DNA of 64,000 bases from Deltaproteobacteria bacterium. GTDB lineage: Bacteria > Desulfobacterota > Desulfuromonadia > Desulfuromonadales > Geopsychrobacteraceae. Shown piece by piece: positions 30,266-40,690 of this stretch. The position numbers and the translations under genes are program-made. The notes beneath the pieces were generated by a model. That model saw nothing but the letters and a program-made list of their open reading frames with translations. It was not told the origin of the DNA and made no database searches. The stretch is from the NCBI GenBank assembly GCA_024280485.1, contig JAJRQB010000117.1:50998-114997 (forward strand), given 5' to 3'. How positions within the stretch are numbered: position 1 is the stretch's first letter; each line of letters starts with the position of its first letter.

Positions 30266-32374
30266 TTAAATGTCACCGAATTTCTTCTCTTCGGCGACTA
30301 GCCTTTCCAGCAGCGGCGAGGGCTTAAACCACATGGTGCCGTAGTCTCCCAACTGAGTGCGGTATCTGTTGATGCTCTCCAGCACCTTGTCGAGACCGAT
30401 TTCATCAGCGTACTGCATGGGGCCACCACGGAAAGCCGGAAAGCCGTAACCGTTGACCCAGACGATATCGCAGTCGCTGGAGCGCAGCGCAATCCCTTCG
30501 TTGAGGATGTCGGCGCCCTCGTTGATCAGCATGAAGATGCAGCGCTCGAAGATCTCCTCGTCCGAGATGCTCCTCCGGGTGATGCCGAGTTCCGCTGCCA
30601 CCTGCTTGGCCATCTCATCCACTTCTGAATCGGCGAGCTTTTCGCGCCCGTCGTAGATGTAAAAACCACGACCGGTTTTCTGGCCGTAACGGCCCAGTTC
30701 GTAAAGTTTGTCACTTATGAGCTGATAGCTGGGATCATGGGCGATATCTTCACGGTGGGATTCACGCACCAGGTGGCTGACATCATTCCCGGCCAGGTCG
30801 ATCATTGAGAGCACACCCATCGCCAGCCCGAATTTAGTCAGGACTCCGTCCACCTGTTCGGGGGTAGCGCCTTCCAGCACTAGGCGCATCGCTTCGCGCA
30901 TATAGGGTTCGAGCATGCGGTTACCGACGAAGCCGAAACAAATCCCGACTACCACACCGATCTTGTTGATAGTACGGGCCATTTTCAAGGTGGTCAGGAC
31001 CACGTCATCAGCGGTCTTCTCGCCGCGCACGATCTCCAGCAGGCGCATCACGTTGGCCGGGCTGAAGAAATGCAGGCCGATTACGTCCTCTGGCCGCTTG
31101 GTGACTGCAGCGATGGCATCTACGTCGAGAGTCGACGTGTTGCTGGCCAGAATCGCACCCGGCTTGCAGACCTCGTCCAGTTGGGCGAAGATCTGCTGCT
31201 TGAGTTGCATGTTTTCGAAAACAGCCTCGATCACCAGGTCCACATCGGCCAGGTCCTGGTAGGAAAGAGTCCCCTGTAACAGCGCCATCCGTTCTGCCAC
31301 CTGTTCAGCAGTAAAGCGGCCGCGCTTGACACTGATGTCGTAATTTTTCTGGATCGCCGCCAGACCGCGGTCCAACGCATCCTGTTTGACCTCCAGCAAC
31401 CTGACCGGAATTCCGGCATTTATGAAGTTCATAGCGATGCCGCCGCCCATGGTGCCAGCCCCGATAATCCCCACCGTCTTTATTTCACGTAGAGAGGTGT
31501 TCTTCGGGATATCCGGGATCCCCGCGCACTGACGTTCGGCGAAGAACATGTGCTGCTGGGCGCGGGCCTCGGGAGTATTCATGCACTCCTGAAAGAGCTC
31601 GGCCTCTTTTTTGAGACCCTCTTTCAGTGGTAGGGCGCAGGCGGCCTCGACCGCCTGGATGCAGCGCTCTGGAGCGTAATAGCCCTTGGTCTTACGGGCG
31701 ATCGATTGGCGGAACTCATTGAAGTAGTTATCAGGAAGATCTGACCTGTCCACGGTGAGATCGGCGCAAGTACGCAGGGGAGCCTTTTCGACCAGCAACT
31801 GATTGGCGTAAACGACAGCAGCGGCAAGGAAATCCTCATCCCCCTCATGTAACCTGTCAACAATGCCTGAGGCCAGAGCCTGTTTGGCAGAGACCGGTTT
31901 GCCGGAGGCGATCATCTCCACTGCGGTCTTGGGCCCGGCCAGCCGCGGCAGGCGCTGGGTGCCACCGGCACCGGGAATAATGCCAAGAGTCACTTCCGGC
32001 AGCCCCAATTTGGCGCCGGCTAGAGCGATGCGGTAGTGACAGGCAAGAGCAACCTCTAGCCCTCCACCGAAAGCTGCTCCGTTAATCGCGGCTACAATCA
32101 ATTTGGGACTGGCTTCAATTTGATTTAATAATACCGGGAGGAAGGGTTCTGCAGCGAAGTTTCCTGCGGAAAACTCACTAATATCCGCGCCGGCGCTGAA
32201 CAGGCTGGACGAGGAGGTAATGAGGATGACAGTGACACTGTCATCAGCAATTGCCTCTTCAAGCCTCTCTTGCAGCCCATGTCGTAGAGCCGCCCCGAGG
32301 GCATTCACTGGTGGACTGTTCAAGGTAATGACCGCGACAACGCCGTCTCGGGTTAAATCGACCAAGCTTGTCAT
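30266..32374 (-). CDS. 3-hydroxyacyl-CoA dehydrogenase / enoyl-CoA hydratase fusion (FadB/FadJ-like)
   Basis: N-term crotonase, central VGIIGAGTMGGGIAMNF Rossmann, HCDH domains. Confidence 0.94.
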   Translation of the reverse strand: MTSLVDLTRDGVVAVITLNSPPVNALGAALRHGLQERLEEAIADDSVTVILITSSSSLFSAGADISEFSAGNFAAEPFLPVLLNQIEASPKLIVAAINGAAFGGGLEVALACHYRIALAGAKLGLPEVTLGIIPGAGGTQRLPRLAGPKTAVEMIASGKPVSAKQALASGIVDRLHEGDEDFLAAAVVYANQLLVEKAPLRTCADLTVDRSDLPDNYFNEFRQSIARKTKGYYAPERCIQAVEAACALPLKEGLKKEAELFQECMNTPEARAQQHMFFAERQCAGIPDIPKNTSLREIKTVGIIGAGTMGGGIAMNFINAGIPVRLLEVKQDALDRGLAAIQKNYDISVKRGRFTAEQVAERMALLQGTLSYQDLADVDLVIEAVFENMQLKQQIFAQLDEVCKPGAILASNTSTLDVDAIAAVTKRPEDVIGLHFFSPANVMRLLEIVRGEKTADDVVLTTLKMARTINKIGVVVGICFGFVGNRMLEPYMREAMRLVLEGATPEQVDGVLTKFGLAMGVLSMIDLAGNDVSHLVRESHREDIAHDPSYQLISDKLYELGRYGQKTGRGFYIYDGREKLADSEVDEMAKQVAAELGITRRSISDEEIFERCIFMLINEGADILNEGIALRSSDCDIVWVNGYGFPAFRGGPMQYADEIGLDKVLESINRYRTQLGDYGTMWFKPSPLLERLVAEEKKFGDI

Positions 32375-32670
32375 ACAATTCTCCTGTTCTTTCTTCCTGA
32401 GATACATAAATCTCAAAGCGCTTAAAATTATTATGATTCGTTGTTCTTCTCACACAACAACGTAACTACATTATCGACAGACTGCTCAATGCTTGAAATC
32501 TTATATTTATCAGCCTATTACGCATGTAACATTGTTACGCATACTTCAAAAAAAACTCGCTCTTTTCTTAAATGACAAGTCCTGGTCCATCTTCGTCCAG
32601 GTGAATACCCCAACTTAGTTAGTCCCAAAAAGACAATGGTTACAAAAAAACGGGCCGTTACAGGGTGGAC

Positions 32671-32706
32671 TTTTAGGGTGGGCTGTATTCAGCCCACCCT
32701 AAAAAT
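32671..32706. terminator. Bidirectional terminator
   Basis: TTTTAGGGTGGGCTG-tatt-CAGCCCACCCTAAAAA. Confidence 0.8.
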
Positions 32707-32781
32707 ATCATCGGAGATGCTATATTCCTCAGTCAGTGTCCAGATGGGCATCCATGCCAGACACAGAGTATTCTGAGGGTT

Positions 32782-34215
32782 CTACTTCACCAGACGCATC
32801 AATCTCTTTGGGCTAAACTGCTTGCGATCCATGTCCTGGGGCAACCATTCATAACCGGCATCTAGAGTAGAGTGAGTGTCGAGATGATCATACTGCCAAG
32901 CATTCCAGTAATTGAAATTGCCAAGTTCAGGGACGAAGATCCAGGTGATCTGCATCGATCTCCACAACCGTCCCTTCTGGTCATACATTTCTTCCAGAAG
33001 CAACACGTTGGTCTCGCGGTCGATGTAACAAATCCGCTTGGAATAGATGTAGTTAGGACTGGTCTGATTCATCTCCACGACATAGACTGGACGACGTTCG
33101 AGACGGATATTGCGGGCCTGCATTCCATTTTTGGTATCGACATACTCTGCCCCATCCAGCGAATAGGCAGGGATCAGGATCTCCGTCTCCTCAATGATTT
33201 TGTTCTCATAAGGATAGACCTCTGGGGTGTACTTCTGGTCGAGACCGAGAATATCGTCAAAAGCGACATCGGTACCTACTGACTGATCCTGTTGATCAGA
33301 GCTCGACATTTTCCGCACGCGGCGGGTCAGGGTCGTGTAGAAGAGGAAATTATTGTTTTTCTTGGGGTCAACATATTTGAGATTGACATAGGCGTTGCCA
33401 TACAGATCGCGTGGCTCGGTTGCCTCGTAGTAGTAGGCTGCCCGCTCGCCGGCTTTTTCAGCCCGTTTATCGTACCAATCGCCTAGAGGTGCCATTTTGG
33501 AACGGTTCTGGAGCTTAATCTGGTAATATTTGCCAGATCCCTGAAAATCTTTTTTCAGGTTACTGTTGAAGCCGGTCGCTATTGTTACCTGGGCAAAATT
33601 GTCGGGAACATGCTGATACTCGACCAGGCTATTATAAACAACCTGAGCGGCTTTTTGTGGACCAGACGGGCGTGCAAACGGGTAACCCGGCTTAAGCGTC
33701 GCATAATCCAGATAACCATCCGCCGCCAGCTTGGCGGAGCCATCATTCGCCTTGGTGGAGTTAGCCACGTTCAGATGAGGGAAATACTGACGAGTCGGCA
33801 CTATCTCAAACTCAGGGAAATTTCCGGCGGTGTCTACGGGTGTCGCGAAGCGATCGTAGATGACTTTCGGCATCAGCTTCTCAAAAGGATATTTGCTTTT
33901 GTCGTCCAGGGTATACTTGCCGGGTTTGATTTCCGGAGCAATCTTACCGACCACTTCCGGAGCGGTGAAACCAATCACCTCGGCCCAGGCTTTTTTGGCC
34001 TTTTCAACATCGTGACTATACTTCTTCACATTCTCTTCGCCAGACAGCTTAACAAAATTGTCCATGAAAGGACGCGGATCGTCGAAGAGACTCTTTAATT
34101 TCACGAGCTCGTGCTTCTCATACTGATTGGAAATGATGCTCTTTGCCATAACCGGTGAAACCAGGAACAATCCGGTCAGTATCGCTGCTACTAATATACT
34201 GAATAACTTTTCCAT
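32782..34215 (-). CDS. DUF1329 domain-containing protein
   Basis: 477 aa secreted protein, neighbours DUF1302/MMPL/YCF48; RRPVYVVEMNQTSPNYIYSKRICYIDRETNVLLLEEMYDQKGRLWRSM. Confidence 0.85.
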   Translation of the reverse strand: MEKLFSILVAAILTGLFLVSPVMAKSIISNQYEKHELVKLKSLFDDPRPFMDNFVKLSGEENVKKYSHDVEKAKKAWAEVIGFTAPEVVGKIAPEIKPGKYTLDDKSKYPFEKLMPKVIYDRFATPVDTAGNFPEFEIVPTRQYFPHLNVANSTKANDGSAKLAADGYLDYATLKPGYPFARPSGPQKAAQVVYNSLVEYQHVPDNFAQVTIATGFNSNLKKDFQGSGKYYQIKLQNRSKMAPLGDWYDKRAEKAGERAAYYYEATEPRDLYGNAYVNLKYVDPKKNNNFLFYTTLTRRVRKMSSSDQQDQSVGTDVAFDDILGLDQKYTPEVYPYENKIIEETEILIPAYSLDGAEYVDTKNGMQARNIRLERRPVYVVEMNQTSPNYIYSKRICYIDRETNVLLLEEMYDQKGRLWRSMQITWIFVPELGNFNYWNAWQYDHLDTHSTLDAGYEWLPQDMDRKQFSPKRLMRLVK

Positions 34216-34258
34216 TTTATTCTCCTTTAAACCGTTTCTCTTGTATGAGAATCAAGTG

Positions 34259-35800
34259 TTAGAAACTGTAGCTGACTTTACAAACCACATTATCAAAGTG
34301 GTCCATACCCAGACCGCCATCGTTCATATCGCTATGAATTTTACTTCCGCCAAAGAAGTTGGCCTTGACTTTCATGCTCAATCTTTCATTGAAGGTATAG
34401 GCAATACTCGGCGAGGTAATATATGCCTCGGCATCGTTCATCGCGTACCATTCAAGCATCGGCGTCAGCTTGCCGCGGTTATAGGTGGTCCAGGCGGCGG
34501 CATAGAAGTTCCACCAACCTTCTTCAGGACGGAAGAGCTGCATATCGTCCATTGAAAAATCACCGGCAGGATCGGTCAGTTTATTGAACTGGGCCTCACC
34601 GAACAGGGTCAAAAAGCCGCGCTGCCAAGGCAGACGGACCTTGTACTCGGAATTCATACCGACAACGATGGTGTCAGACTCGAAGAAATCGAAAGTCGAG
34701 CCAGCATCCCAATACTGTTTGTCAAACTCATATCGACTCTCAAGTCTAAAGATCGGCCGGAAACCACCAAGGGCATCGATACTCGCCGGAACCTCTGTTG
34801 CCAGGGCAAAACCAACAAACTTCTGTCGACCGTAGTAACCATCCTCAAGCGTGTCGACAACAACTCGCCCTTTATCATCAACCGCCGGGAAGCTCAGATC
34901 GGTAAAGTTGAAGGCGCCGATCGGGGCGTTCTGGCGACCGTAAAAGCCCATGACCGACAACAGGGTATTGTCATTAATCGTTGCATACGCCTTGAGACCA
35001 TACTCGAAGAAATCGGCATCAAAAGAATCGGGCTCCTCAGCATTGATCGTGTAATTACCGAGCCTGATCCCGCCAATGTCATCTACAACATCCGCCGACC
35101 AGATACCTGCGGTATCATTGCCGTAAGCGGAACCGGCATTCGGGATATGATCGACATTGGGGTTAAAGATAAACTGCATCCCCATATTTGACAGCGAGTC
35201 GGTGTAGATATCTGAGTCATACTGCGCACGAACCAAGGGGATTGGAATAAACAGGGTCTCCAGCTCGATATCGGCAAAACCACGGGTCAAGTCGACCGGG
35301 TTGATCACGTCATTGGCGGCGAAGACCTCCATCTCACCCCAGCTGACACGCTGTTTACCAACGCGGAGCATGAAGTTTTCTGGTTTCCAGGTCACATGCG
35401 CTTCCTTTAACAGCTGCCACCACTCATCATCGATAAACAGCTCGTCACGCGACTCATCAAAACGACGTGTGTTCCAGTCAGCATCATCATTGAGAATCTC
35501 ATGGGCCCAATCGATCGAGAACATTCCCGACGCATAGAAAGTCAGGTCCTCTGTAGGGCTGATATCTCCCTCTATCAGGATATTTGTCAGGGCGGTATTA
35601 AACCCTCCCTTGGAATCATAAGAATCACTATCGATACCAAATTGAGCCGTCTGGGATACAAACCCCATCAAGGTTAATGTCTTGCCTCCGACATCAAATA
35701 CTGCGGCCCAAGCTGTGCCGCTTAGCATAAAACCGATTGTTAGCAGTACAACAACAAAACGAACAATACGCATTTTCTTCATCATTTTACCCTTTCCCAT
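34259..35800 (-). CDS. DUF1302-family outer-membrane protein
   Basis: Signal peptide; beta-rich; VRWSWGEMEVFAAND-type porin pattern (LRVGKQRVSWGEMEVFAANDVINPVDLTRGF). Confidence 0.85.
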   Translation of the reverse strand: MGKGKMMKKMRIVRFVVVLLTIGFMLSGTAWAAVFDVGGKTLTLMGFVSQTAQFGIDSDSYDSKGGFNTALTNILIEGDISPTEDLTFYASGMFSIDWAHEILNDDADWNTRRFDESRDELFIDDEWWQLLKEAHVTWKPENFMLRVGKQRVSWGEMEVFAANDVINPVDLTRGFADIELETLFIPIPLVRAQYDSDIYTDSLSNMGMQFIFNPNVDHIPNAGSAYGNDTAGIWSADVVDDIGGIRLGNYTINAEEPDSFDADFFEYGLKAYATINDNTLLSVMGFYGRQNAPIGAFNFTDLSFPAVDDKGRVVVDTLEDGYYGRQKFVGFALATEVPASIDALGGFRPIFRLESRYEFDKQYWDAGSTFDFFESDTIVVGMNSEYKVRLPWQRGFLTLFGEAQFNKLTDPAGDFSMDDMQLFRPEEGWWNFYAAAWTTYNRGKLTPMLEWYAMNDAEAYITSPSIAYTFNERLSMKVKANFFGGSKIHSDMNDGGLGMDHFDNVVCKVSYSF

Positions 35801-38250
35801 TAGATGTTTGCCTTGATTAAATTGCTGGAAACTTGCTTGATTGTTTTTATTCCTGAAATAAAACGCGGCTTGATGACATAGAGCATCAGTGGATGCAGCG
35901 TCATTGCCAGAACAACATTTGTTGTCAGAATCATCGCCAGGAACATGCCCATTTGTGCCTGGAATTTAAGATCCGACAACACCAGCCAACTCAGGATCGG
36001 TAGAACCATGGTCAGACCGGTGAAAAAGACGGCTTTACCGGAGGTAAGTACGGCCTTCAATATGACGTTTTTCCAGACTTCCGGATCTGTTGCCAGGTGC
36101 AGACTCTCTTCATCTATCTCGAGAGCATCGAACTCCTCCATACAGCGGTTATAGATATAGATGGCAAAATCGACACCGACACCGACACCGACCGCAGCTA
36201 CCGGCAGAGTATTGATGGAGAGACCGATTCCGTTCATTGACATGTAACAGAAGGCCACCAGATTCCCGAGAATCAAGGGAGCGGTAAGCATGATGCCGGC
36301 CAGTACCGAACGATAGAATAGACCGCAGATGATAAAGATGGTCCCGAGCACCATGAGATCGACCATAGTATGGGTCCGCTTCATCTCTTCATTGATTGCG
36401 ATCTCCATCCCGACGGCGCCGCCGGCAAGCAGGAATTCACCAGAATCGATTTTTTGCGGGGTATTCACGAAAAACTCTTTAGCCGCCGCATGGATGCGCT
36501 TCAGGTTGTCCGAGGTATGGTCGGTGAAGAAAATGGTCAGCTTGGTCTTCTGCATTTTGCTGTCAAAGTAGAGTCGCTGTACGGAGACCTGAACATTGCC
36601 TCGCGCCAGACCGATCAGAGTATTCACCTCTTCCTGACGATAGGGAAGCTCTTCGAAGATCACGTCACCATCACGAAACAGACCATTGATCGTTGTCATA
36701 ACGTTGATAAAGGAATCGGACGATTTGTAGATATCGGGCAACGCCTCACGCATATGACGGTCAAACAGAGCTAAGGTCTGCAGTACGGCCGGGTCATAAA
36801 CCGCATTCTCCTCCTTGCCGCTGTAATAGAGGATCAGATCGTCCGAAGATGTGCCGAAAGCGTTATTGACGTAACCGACGGTCTGATTAAATGGATGATC
36901 GGGGAAGAAAAGGGAAGAACCCGGAGTGGGGTCGCCGATTTTCAGGCCGCCAGCCTGCCAGGCTGAAAACAAAAAGCCACAACCGCAGATGGCGATTACA
37001 ACGTACTTGCCGAAACCGCTGATCGAGAAGGCTGCCGCGCCCTGGCATAAACGGCCAAGCGGTGAAAGTCTCTCGCTCTTTTCAGTGTACTCAGCCGCCG
37101 CTTTACCGAGAGGCATAAAACTGCAGATGATCGGCGTCAAAGGACCACAGAGGGCGACGGTAAACATCCAGAAACTCATCAGAATCGCCACCTGCTGCAT
37201 CAGAGCGATCTTGACCAGGATAAGAATCAAAAAGCCCATGCCATCGGTCGAAACCCCGGCCCAATTGGGAATTATCATCCGGCGCATGGTTTCGTAGCAG
37301 GCAGTCTCCCTGGTACCGTGCTCAGCATACTCTTCCATGTAGCGGTGAGTGATCTGAACAGCATGACTGACCACCCGCGATCCGACCAGGAACGCCAGCA
37401 CGTACAATAACGGGCTGAAGTTGATGCCGGTCCAGCCGATATATCCGAGTCCCATTATGGTTGAGATCAAACCGAAGCTGACCGGGGCGGCCATGCCGAC
37501 GAAGTTCCGAAAGATCAGGAAGAGCAACACAACGATAAGACCGGTACTCACCGCCATCACATTGATGATCTGTGGTCCATAACTATAGATCCAGCCCATG
37601 AGCACCGGAAAACCGACGGCACGAATCTGCGTATGCTCATCGCTGTATTTGTCTGCAAGCTGATTCAGCAGCAGGAAGGCCTGGTCGTAGGTGACGTCAG
37701 GCTTAAATTCGGTCTGAATAATGGTCGCCTCGCCACCAGCAGAGATAATCTGGCGCATGGCTGAATTTGAATAGACGTTCCCCTTCAAGGCGGCGATCTC
37801 TTCTGGAGTCGTTGGCGCATCGGGGAACAGAACCGGGTCAAAACCGATATCACCGGTGCCGCTTACTTTGGCCACCTGCGCAGAGCGGCTGCCGAGGGAA
37901 AATGTCAGGGTGCGGAAGGTTTCCGGCAATCCAGAGACTTCGCTGTCTATACGCAGGACCTTATCCAGGGTTTCCGTATTAAAGATATCGCCGTCTTTCG
38001 ATTCGACGAGAATCCCTGTCCAGGAACCGCCGGTTCCAAAATCATCGGCAAACGTTGCAATAATTTTCAGGAAGGGATGCTCATGCGGCAACATATCTTC
38101 CAGAAAAACCTTACCCTGGATCCTGAAAATCCCGACACCGAATATTAGGGTCACAATCAACGCTACAACCAGTGTTCCTAGCCTGTGTTGCGTCAAATAT
38201 CGGCTAAACCGATCGACCAAACTCAAATTCTGTTCCTTCAACATTGTCAT
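35800..38250 (-). CDS. RND/MMPL-family transporter
   Basis: 816 aa, two 6-TM halves, GVGVGVDFAIYIYNR. Confidence 0.92.
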   Translation of the reverse strand: MTMLKEQNLSLVDRFSRYLTQHRLGTLVVALIVTLIFGVGIFRIQGKVFLEDMLPHEHPFLKIIATFADDFGTGGSWTGILVESKDGDIFNTETLDKVLRIDSEVSGLPETFRTLTFSLGSRSAQVAKVSGTGDIGFDPVLFPDAPTTPEEIAALKGNVYSNSAMRQIISAGGEATIIQTEFKPDVTYDQAFLLLNQLADKYSDEHTQIRAVGFPVLMGWIYSYGPQIINVMAVSTGLIVVLLFLIFRNFVGMAAPVSFGLISTIMGLGYIGWTGINFSPLLYVLAFLVGSRVVSHAVQITHRYMEEYAEHGTRETACYETMRRMIIPNWAGVSTDGMGFLILILVKIALMQQVAILMSFWMFTVALCGPLTPIICSFMPLGKAAAEYTEKSERLSPLGRLCQGAAAFSISGFGKYVVIAICGCGFLFSAWQAGGLKIGDPTPGSSLFFPDHPFNQTVGYVNNAFGTSSDDLILYYSGKEENAVYDPAVLQTLALFDRHMREALPDIYKSSDSFINVMTTINGLFRDGDVIFEELPYRQEEVNTLIGLARGNVQVSVQRLYFDSKMQKTKLTIFFTDHTSDNLKRIHAAAKEFFVNTPQKIDSGEFLLAGGAVGMEIAINEEMKRTHTMVDLMVLGTIFIICGLFYRSVLAGIMLTAPLILGNLVAFCYMSMNGIGLSINTLPVAAVGVGVGVDFAIYIYNRCMEEFDALEIDEESLHLATDPEVWKNVILKAVLTSGKAVFFTGLTMVLPILSWLVLSDLKFQAQMGMFLAMILTTNVVLAMTLHPLMLYVIKPRFISGIKTIKQVSSNLIKANI

Positions 38251-38274
38251 ATCTCCCTATTCGAACAGCAGCGC

Positions 38275-39300
38275 TTAATAGCTCACTCTTTGCCAGATTT
38301 CAGACTTGTCACCCAGAAAAATGCGACCTTCTTCACCTACTGCAGCGAATCGCTCGCCCTTAAGGTGTGCAAACCCGTAGATCCACCCGTACTGCATATC
38401 TGGATCAAACCGGATCGGTTTCCACGAATCACCCCTGTCCTCCGAGAAGAGAAAGACTCCTTCGCCACCGATCACCAGAAGGTCCTTTTCACCCTTGGCC
38501 GCGCTATAAAATCGAACCGGTGAAAAACCGTGATCCAAGTTGCTCCATGTCTTCCCGCCGTCTTCGGTACGGGTTACAACGCCATCGGCTCCGACGGCCA
38601 AAGCGGTATCAGCATCCAGGGCGACAACTTCGAATAAAAAGACACCCGTCTCGATCTCACCGGTATCCTCATTGAAATCCCATTTTCCGGCTTGATGGTT
38701 CCAGGTCTTGCCACCATCCTGCGTGCCGTAAACAAAGCCATATTCACCAACGGCCCAGCCATGATTTGCATCCGCGAATGAAATTGACTTCAAGCGATAA
38801 ACTTCATCAGAAAACTGCACTTCCCAGGTACGTCCAGCATCAATGGTGTGCAGGATGTGCGTCTCTTCCGAGGCAATCCAACCCTCCTGCTGATTTACAA
38901 ATTTGACGTCCATATGGAAGAATTCGACGGGGCTCTCCTGTGGGGTCCAGGTTGCTCCGCCATCTGCCGTATGCAGAATCGTGCCGCCGTTGCCAACAGT
39001 CCATCCGGTCTGCTTGTCGACAAAGTAAATCGAACTCAGAGTCAAAGTAGTACCGCTTGACTGCTGTGCCCAGGTCTCACCCCCGTCGGTCGTATGCCAG
39101 ATAGTTCCCCAGCGCCCGCAGGCCCAACCATCTTCTTCGGTCACAAAATGGACGCCAAAAAGAGGTGAATGCGACTGAAACAGCTTTTCAGCACAGGCGG
39201 TCCCAGCAGTTAAGAACGACAACAGTAATAGAGTCAGTAAAGTAAAAATGACAAATGCCTGTCGCCCCGATCTATTCTGCATCTTCTTTTCAATGGACAT
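38275..39300 (-). CDS. YCF48/BNR-repeat secreted protein
   Basis: Repeated W-T-DGG-TW motifs (TTDGGETWAQQSSGT, TADGGATWTPQES, TEDGGKTWSN). Confidence 0.88.
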   Translation of the reverse strand: MSIEKKMQNRSGRQAFVIFTLLTLLLLSFLTAGTACAEKLFQSHSPLFGVHFVTEEDGWACGRWGTIWHTTDGGETWAQQSSGTTLTLSSIYFVDKQTGWTVGNGGTILHTADGGATWTPQESPVEFFHMDVKFVNQQEGWIASEETHILHTIDAGRTWEVQFSDEVYRLKSISFADANHGWAVGEYGFVYGTQDGGKTWNHQAGKWDFNEDTGEIETGVFLFEVVALDADTALAVGADGVVTRTEDGGKTWSNLDHGFSPVRFYSAAKGEKDLLVIGGEGVFLFSEDRGDSWKPIRFDPDMQYGWIYGFAHLKGERFAAVGEEGRIFLGDKSEIWQRVSY

Positions 39301-39421
39301 ACGCGGTAACCTCCAACCAATTAAAGCGCTATTCTTTATCTTTTTCCTTTTACTAATACTATCAAAAGGAAAGATTCAAACGTTGTTATAGGGAAGGTAA
39401 CAAAGGAGGCTAGGATCGACC

Positions 39422-39438
39422 ATTCCCCAAAAGGGAGT
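39422..39438 (-). promoter_or_regulatory. Motif copy 1 (ATTCCCCAAAAGGGAGT) upstream of the YCF48-MMPL-DUF1302-DUF1329 operon
   Basis: Exact 17-mer; partner CAAACGTTGTT at 39377-39387. Confidence 0.7.
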
Positions 39439-39506
39439 AGTGGAGAATTGGTTGATAGAGAGACTTGTAAAACTAAGGTTGTTCAAGCAAGGGGAGTGTG
39501 CTCCTG

Positions 39507-39547
39507 GGTCTGAAATCCCCCCTGAATTGTAAGGGGGATTTCAGACC
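39507..39547. terminator. Perfect 15-bp inverted repeat hairpin
   Basis: GGTCTGAAATCCCCC-N11-GGGGGATTTCAGACC between the MDR gene 3' end and the YCF48 promoter. Confidence 0.6.
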
Positions 39548-39586
39548 TAGTTTCTGGCGGAAAAGACCAAGACAAGGTCCTGTTTC

Positions 39587-40669
39587 TTAAAACTGGGGCA
39601 AAAGATGCACCTTACAGGCCTTCTTGGCCAGAATGGTCTCAAAAGCCTCCGTTGCCCGCGACATGGGAAATTGATGGGTCACCAGCTGGTCGATCTGACC
39701 CTGCATCCACGACTCCTGCAGCACCTCCAGCAGATCGCCACGGTCCCTGAAAGCCACATCGAAACTGGCGGTAATACTCTTGTGACACCAGCAGAGATCC
39801 GTTTCCGTATGCAGATTCAGGGTCATGTCGGTCTCTTGGGCGGCGTAGCCGAGCAGGATAGTCGTGCCGTAGTGGCGCAGGACATCGATCGATTTTTTCT
39901 GATAGTAGGGGTAACCGGAGCACTCGAAGGCGAAGTCAGGACCGCGTCCGTCGGGGGTAAAAGCACGAACCTGATCCATCCAGTCTGCATCTTCAGGATT
40001 GACAATCAGGTCGGCGCCGAACTGTCTTGCCATTTCCATCCGGCCCTGGCTCCGACCCAGCACAATCACCTTGGCGCCACGATATTTAAGATTAACGATG
40101 GTGGCGCAACCGATAAAACCGATCCCGGTCACCAGACAATAGTGCTCTGGACGGATCTGGTGCTCCTGAATCGCCGTGTAGGTACAGCCGATCAAACAGT
40201 TGGCGGCCGAGGCGTATTTATAGTCGAGACCATCGGGAATCTTCTGAAGCATATTGACCGGGGCCAGACGAAACTGGGAAAAACCGCCGGCTCCCGATTC
40301 GCTGCCGTTATGATCTTCGATCTCCTGATAGCCCTTGAAATTGATACAGTGGGTCGCCCCCAAGCCCTGCCTGCACACCCAGCAGGTGCCACAGGCCCAA
40401 CCCTGATAGATAATGACCCGATCACCGACACTGAAACCGCTTACCCCGGGCCCAAGCTCGACAATCTCACCGACCCCTTCATGCCCCAGACGGTCAGCTC
40501 GCTCGTACCACTCATAGAAACCAATATCGAATGGTTTCTGCTCGGTGCAGATCGGGGCAATATGCACCTTGATGATAGCGAAACCCTCTTTCACCCTGGG
40601 ATAAGGCCGTTCGACGACTTCCGCTTTCCCCTGCTCGATATGTAATACCCTGTTAACCTTCCCTGCCAT
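39587..40669 (-). CDS. Zinc-binding alcohol dehydrogenase (MDR) family
   Basis: RLGHEGVGEIVELGPGVSGFSVGDRVI; GTCWVCRQG; Rossmann GIGFIGCATIVNLK. Confidence 0.88.
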   Translation of the reverse strand: MAGKVNRVLHIEQGKAEVVERPYPRVKEGFAIIKVHIAPICTEQKPFDIGFYEWYERADRLGHEGVGEIVELGPGVSGFSVGDRVIIYQGWACGTCWVCRQGLGATHCINFKGYQEIEDHNGSESGAGGFSQFRLAPVNMLQKIPDGLDYKYASAANCLIGCTYTAIQEHQIRPEHYCLVTGIGFIGCATIVNLKYRGAKVIVLGRSQGRMEMARQFGADLIVNPEDADWMDQVRAFTPDGRGPDFAFECSGYPYYQKKSIDVLRHYGTTILLGYAAQETDMTLNLHTETDLCWCHKSITASFDVAFRDRGDLLEVLQESWMQGQIDQLVTHQFPMSRATEAFETILAKKACKVHLLPQF

Positions 40670-40690
40670 GGCTAGAGTCTCCTCTTTCGC

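Noticed and set aside
39605-40645. + strand ORF of 346 aa
   Set aside because: Antisense shadow of the MDR dehydrogenase
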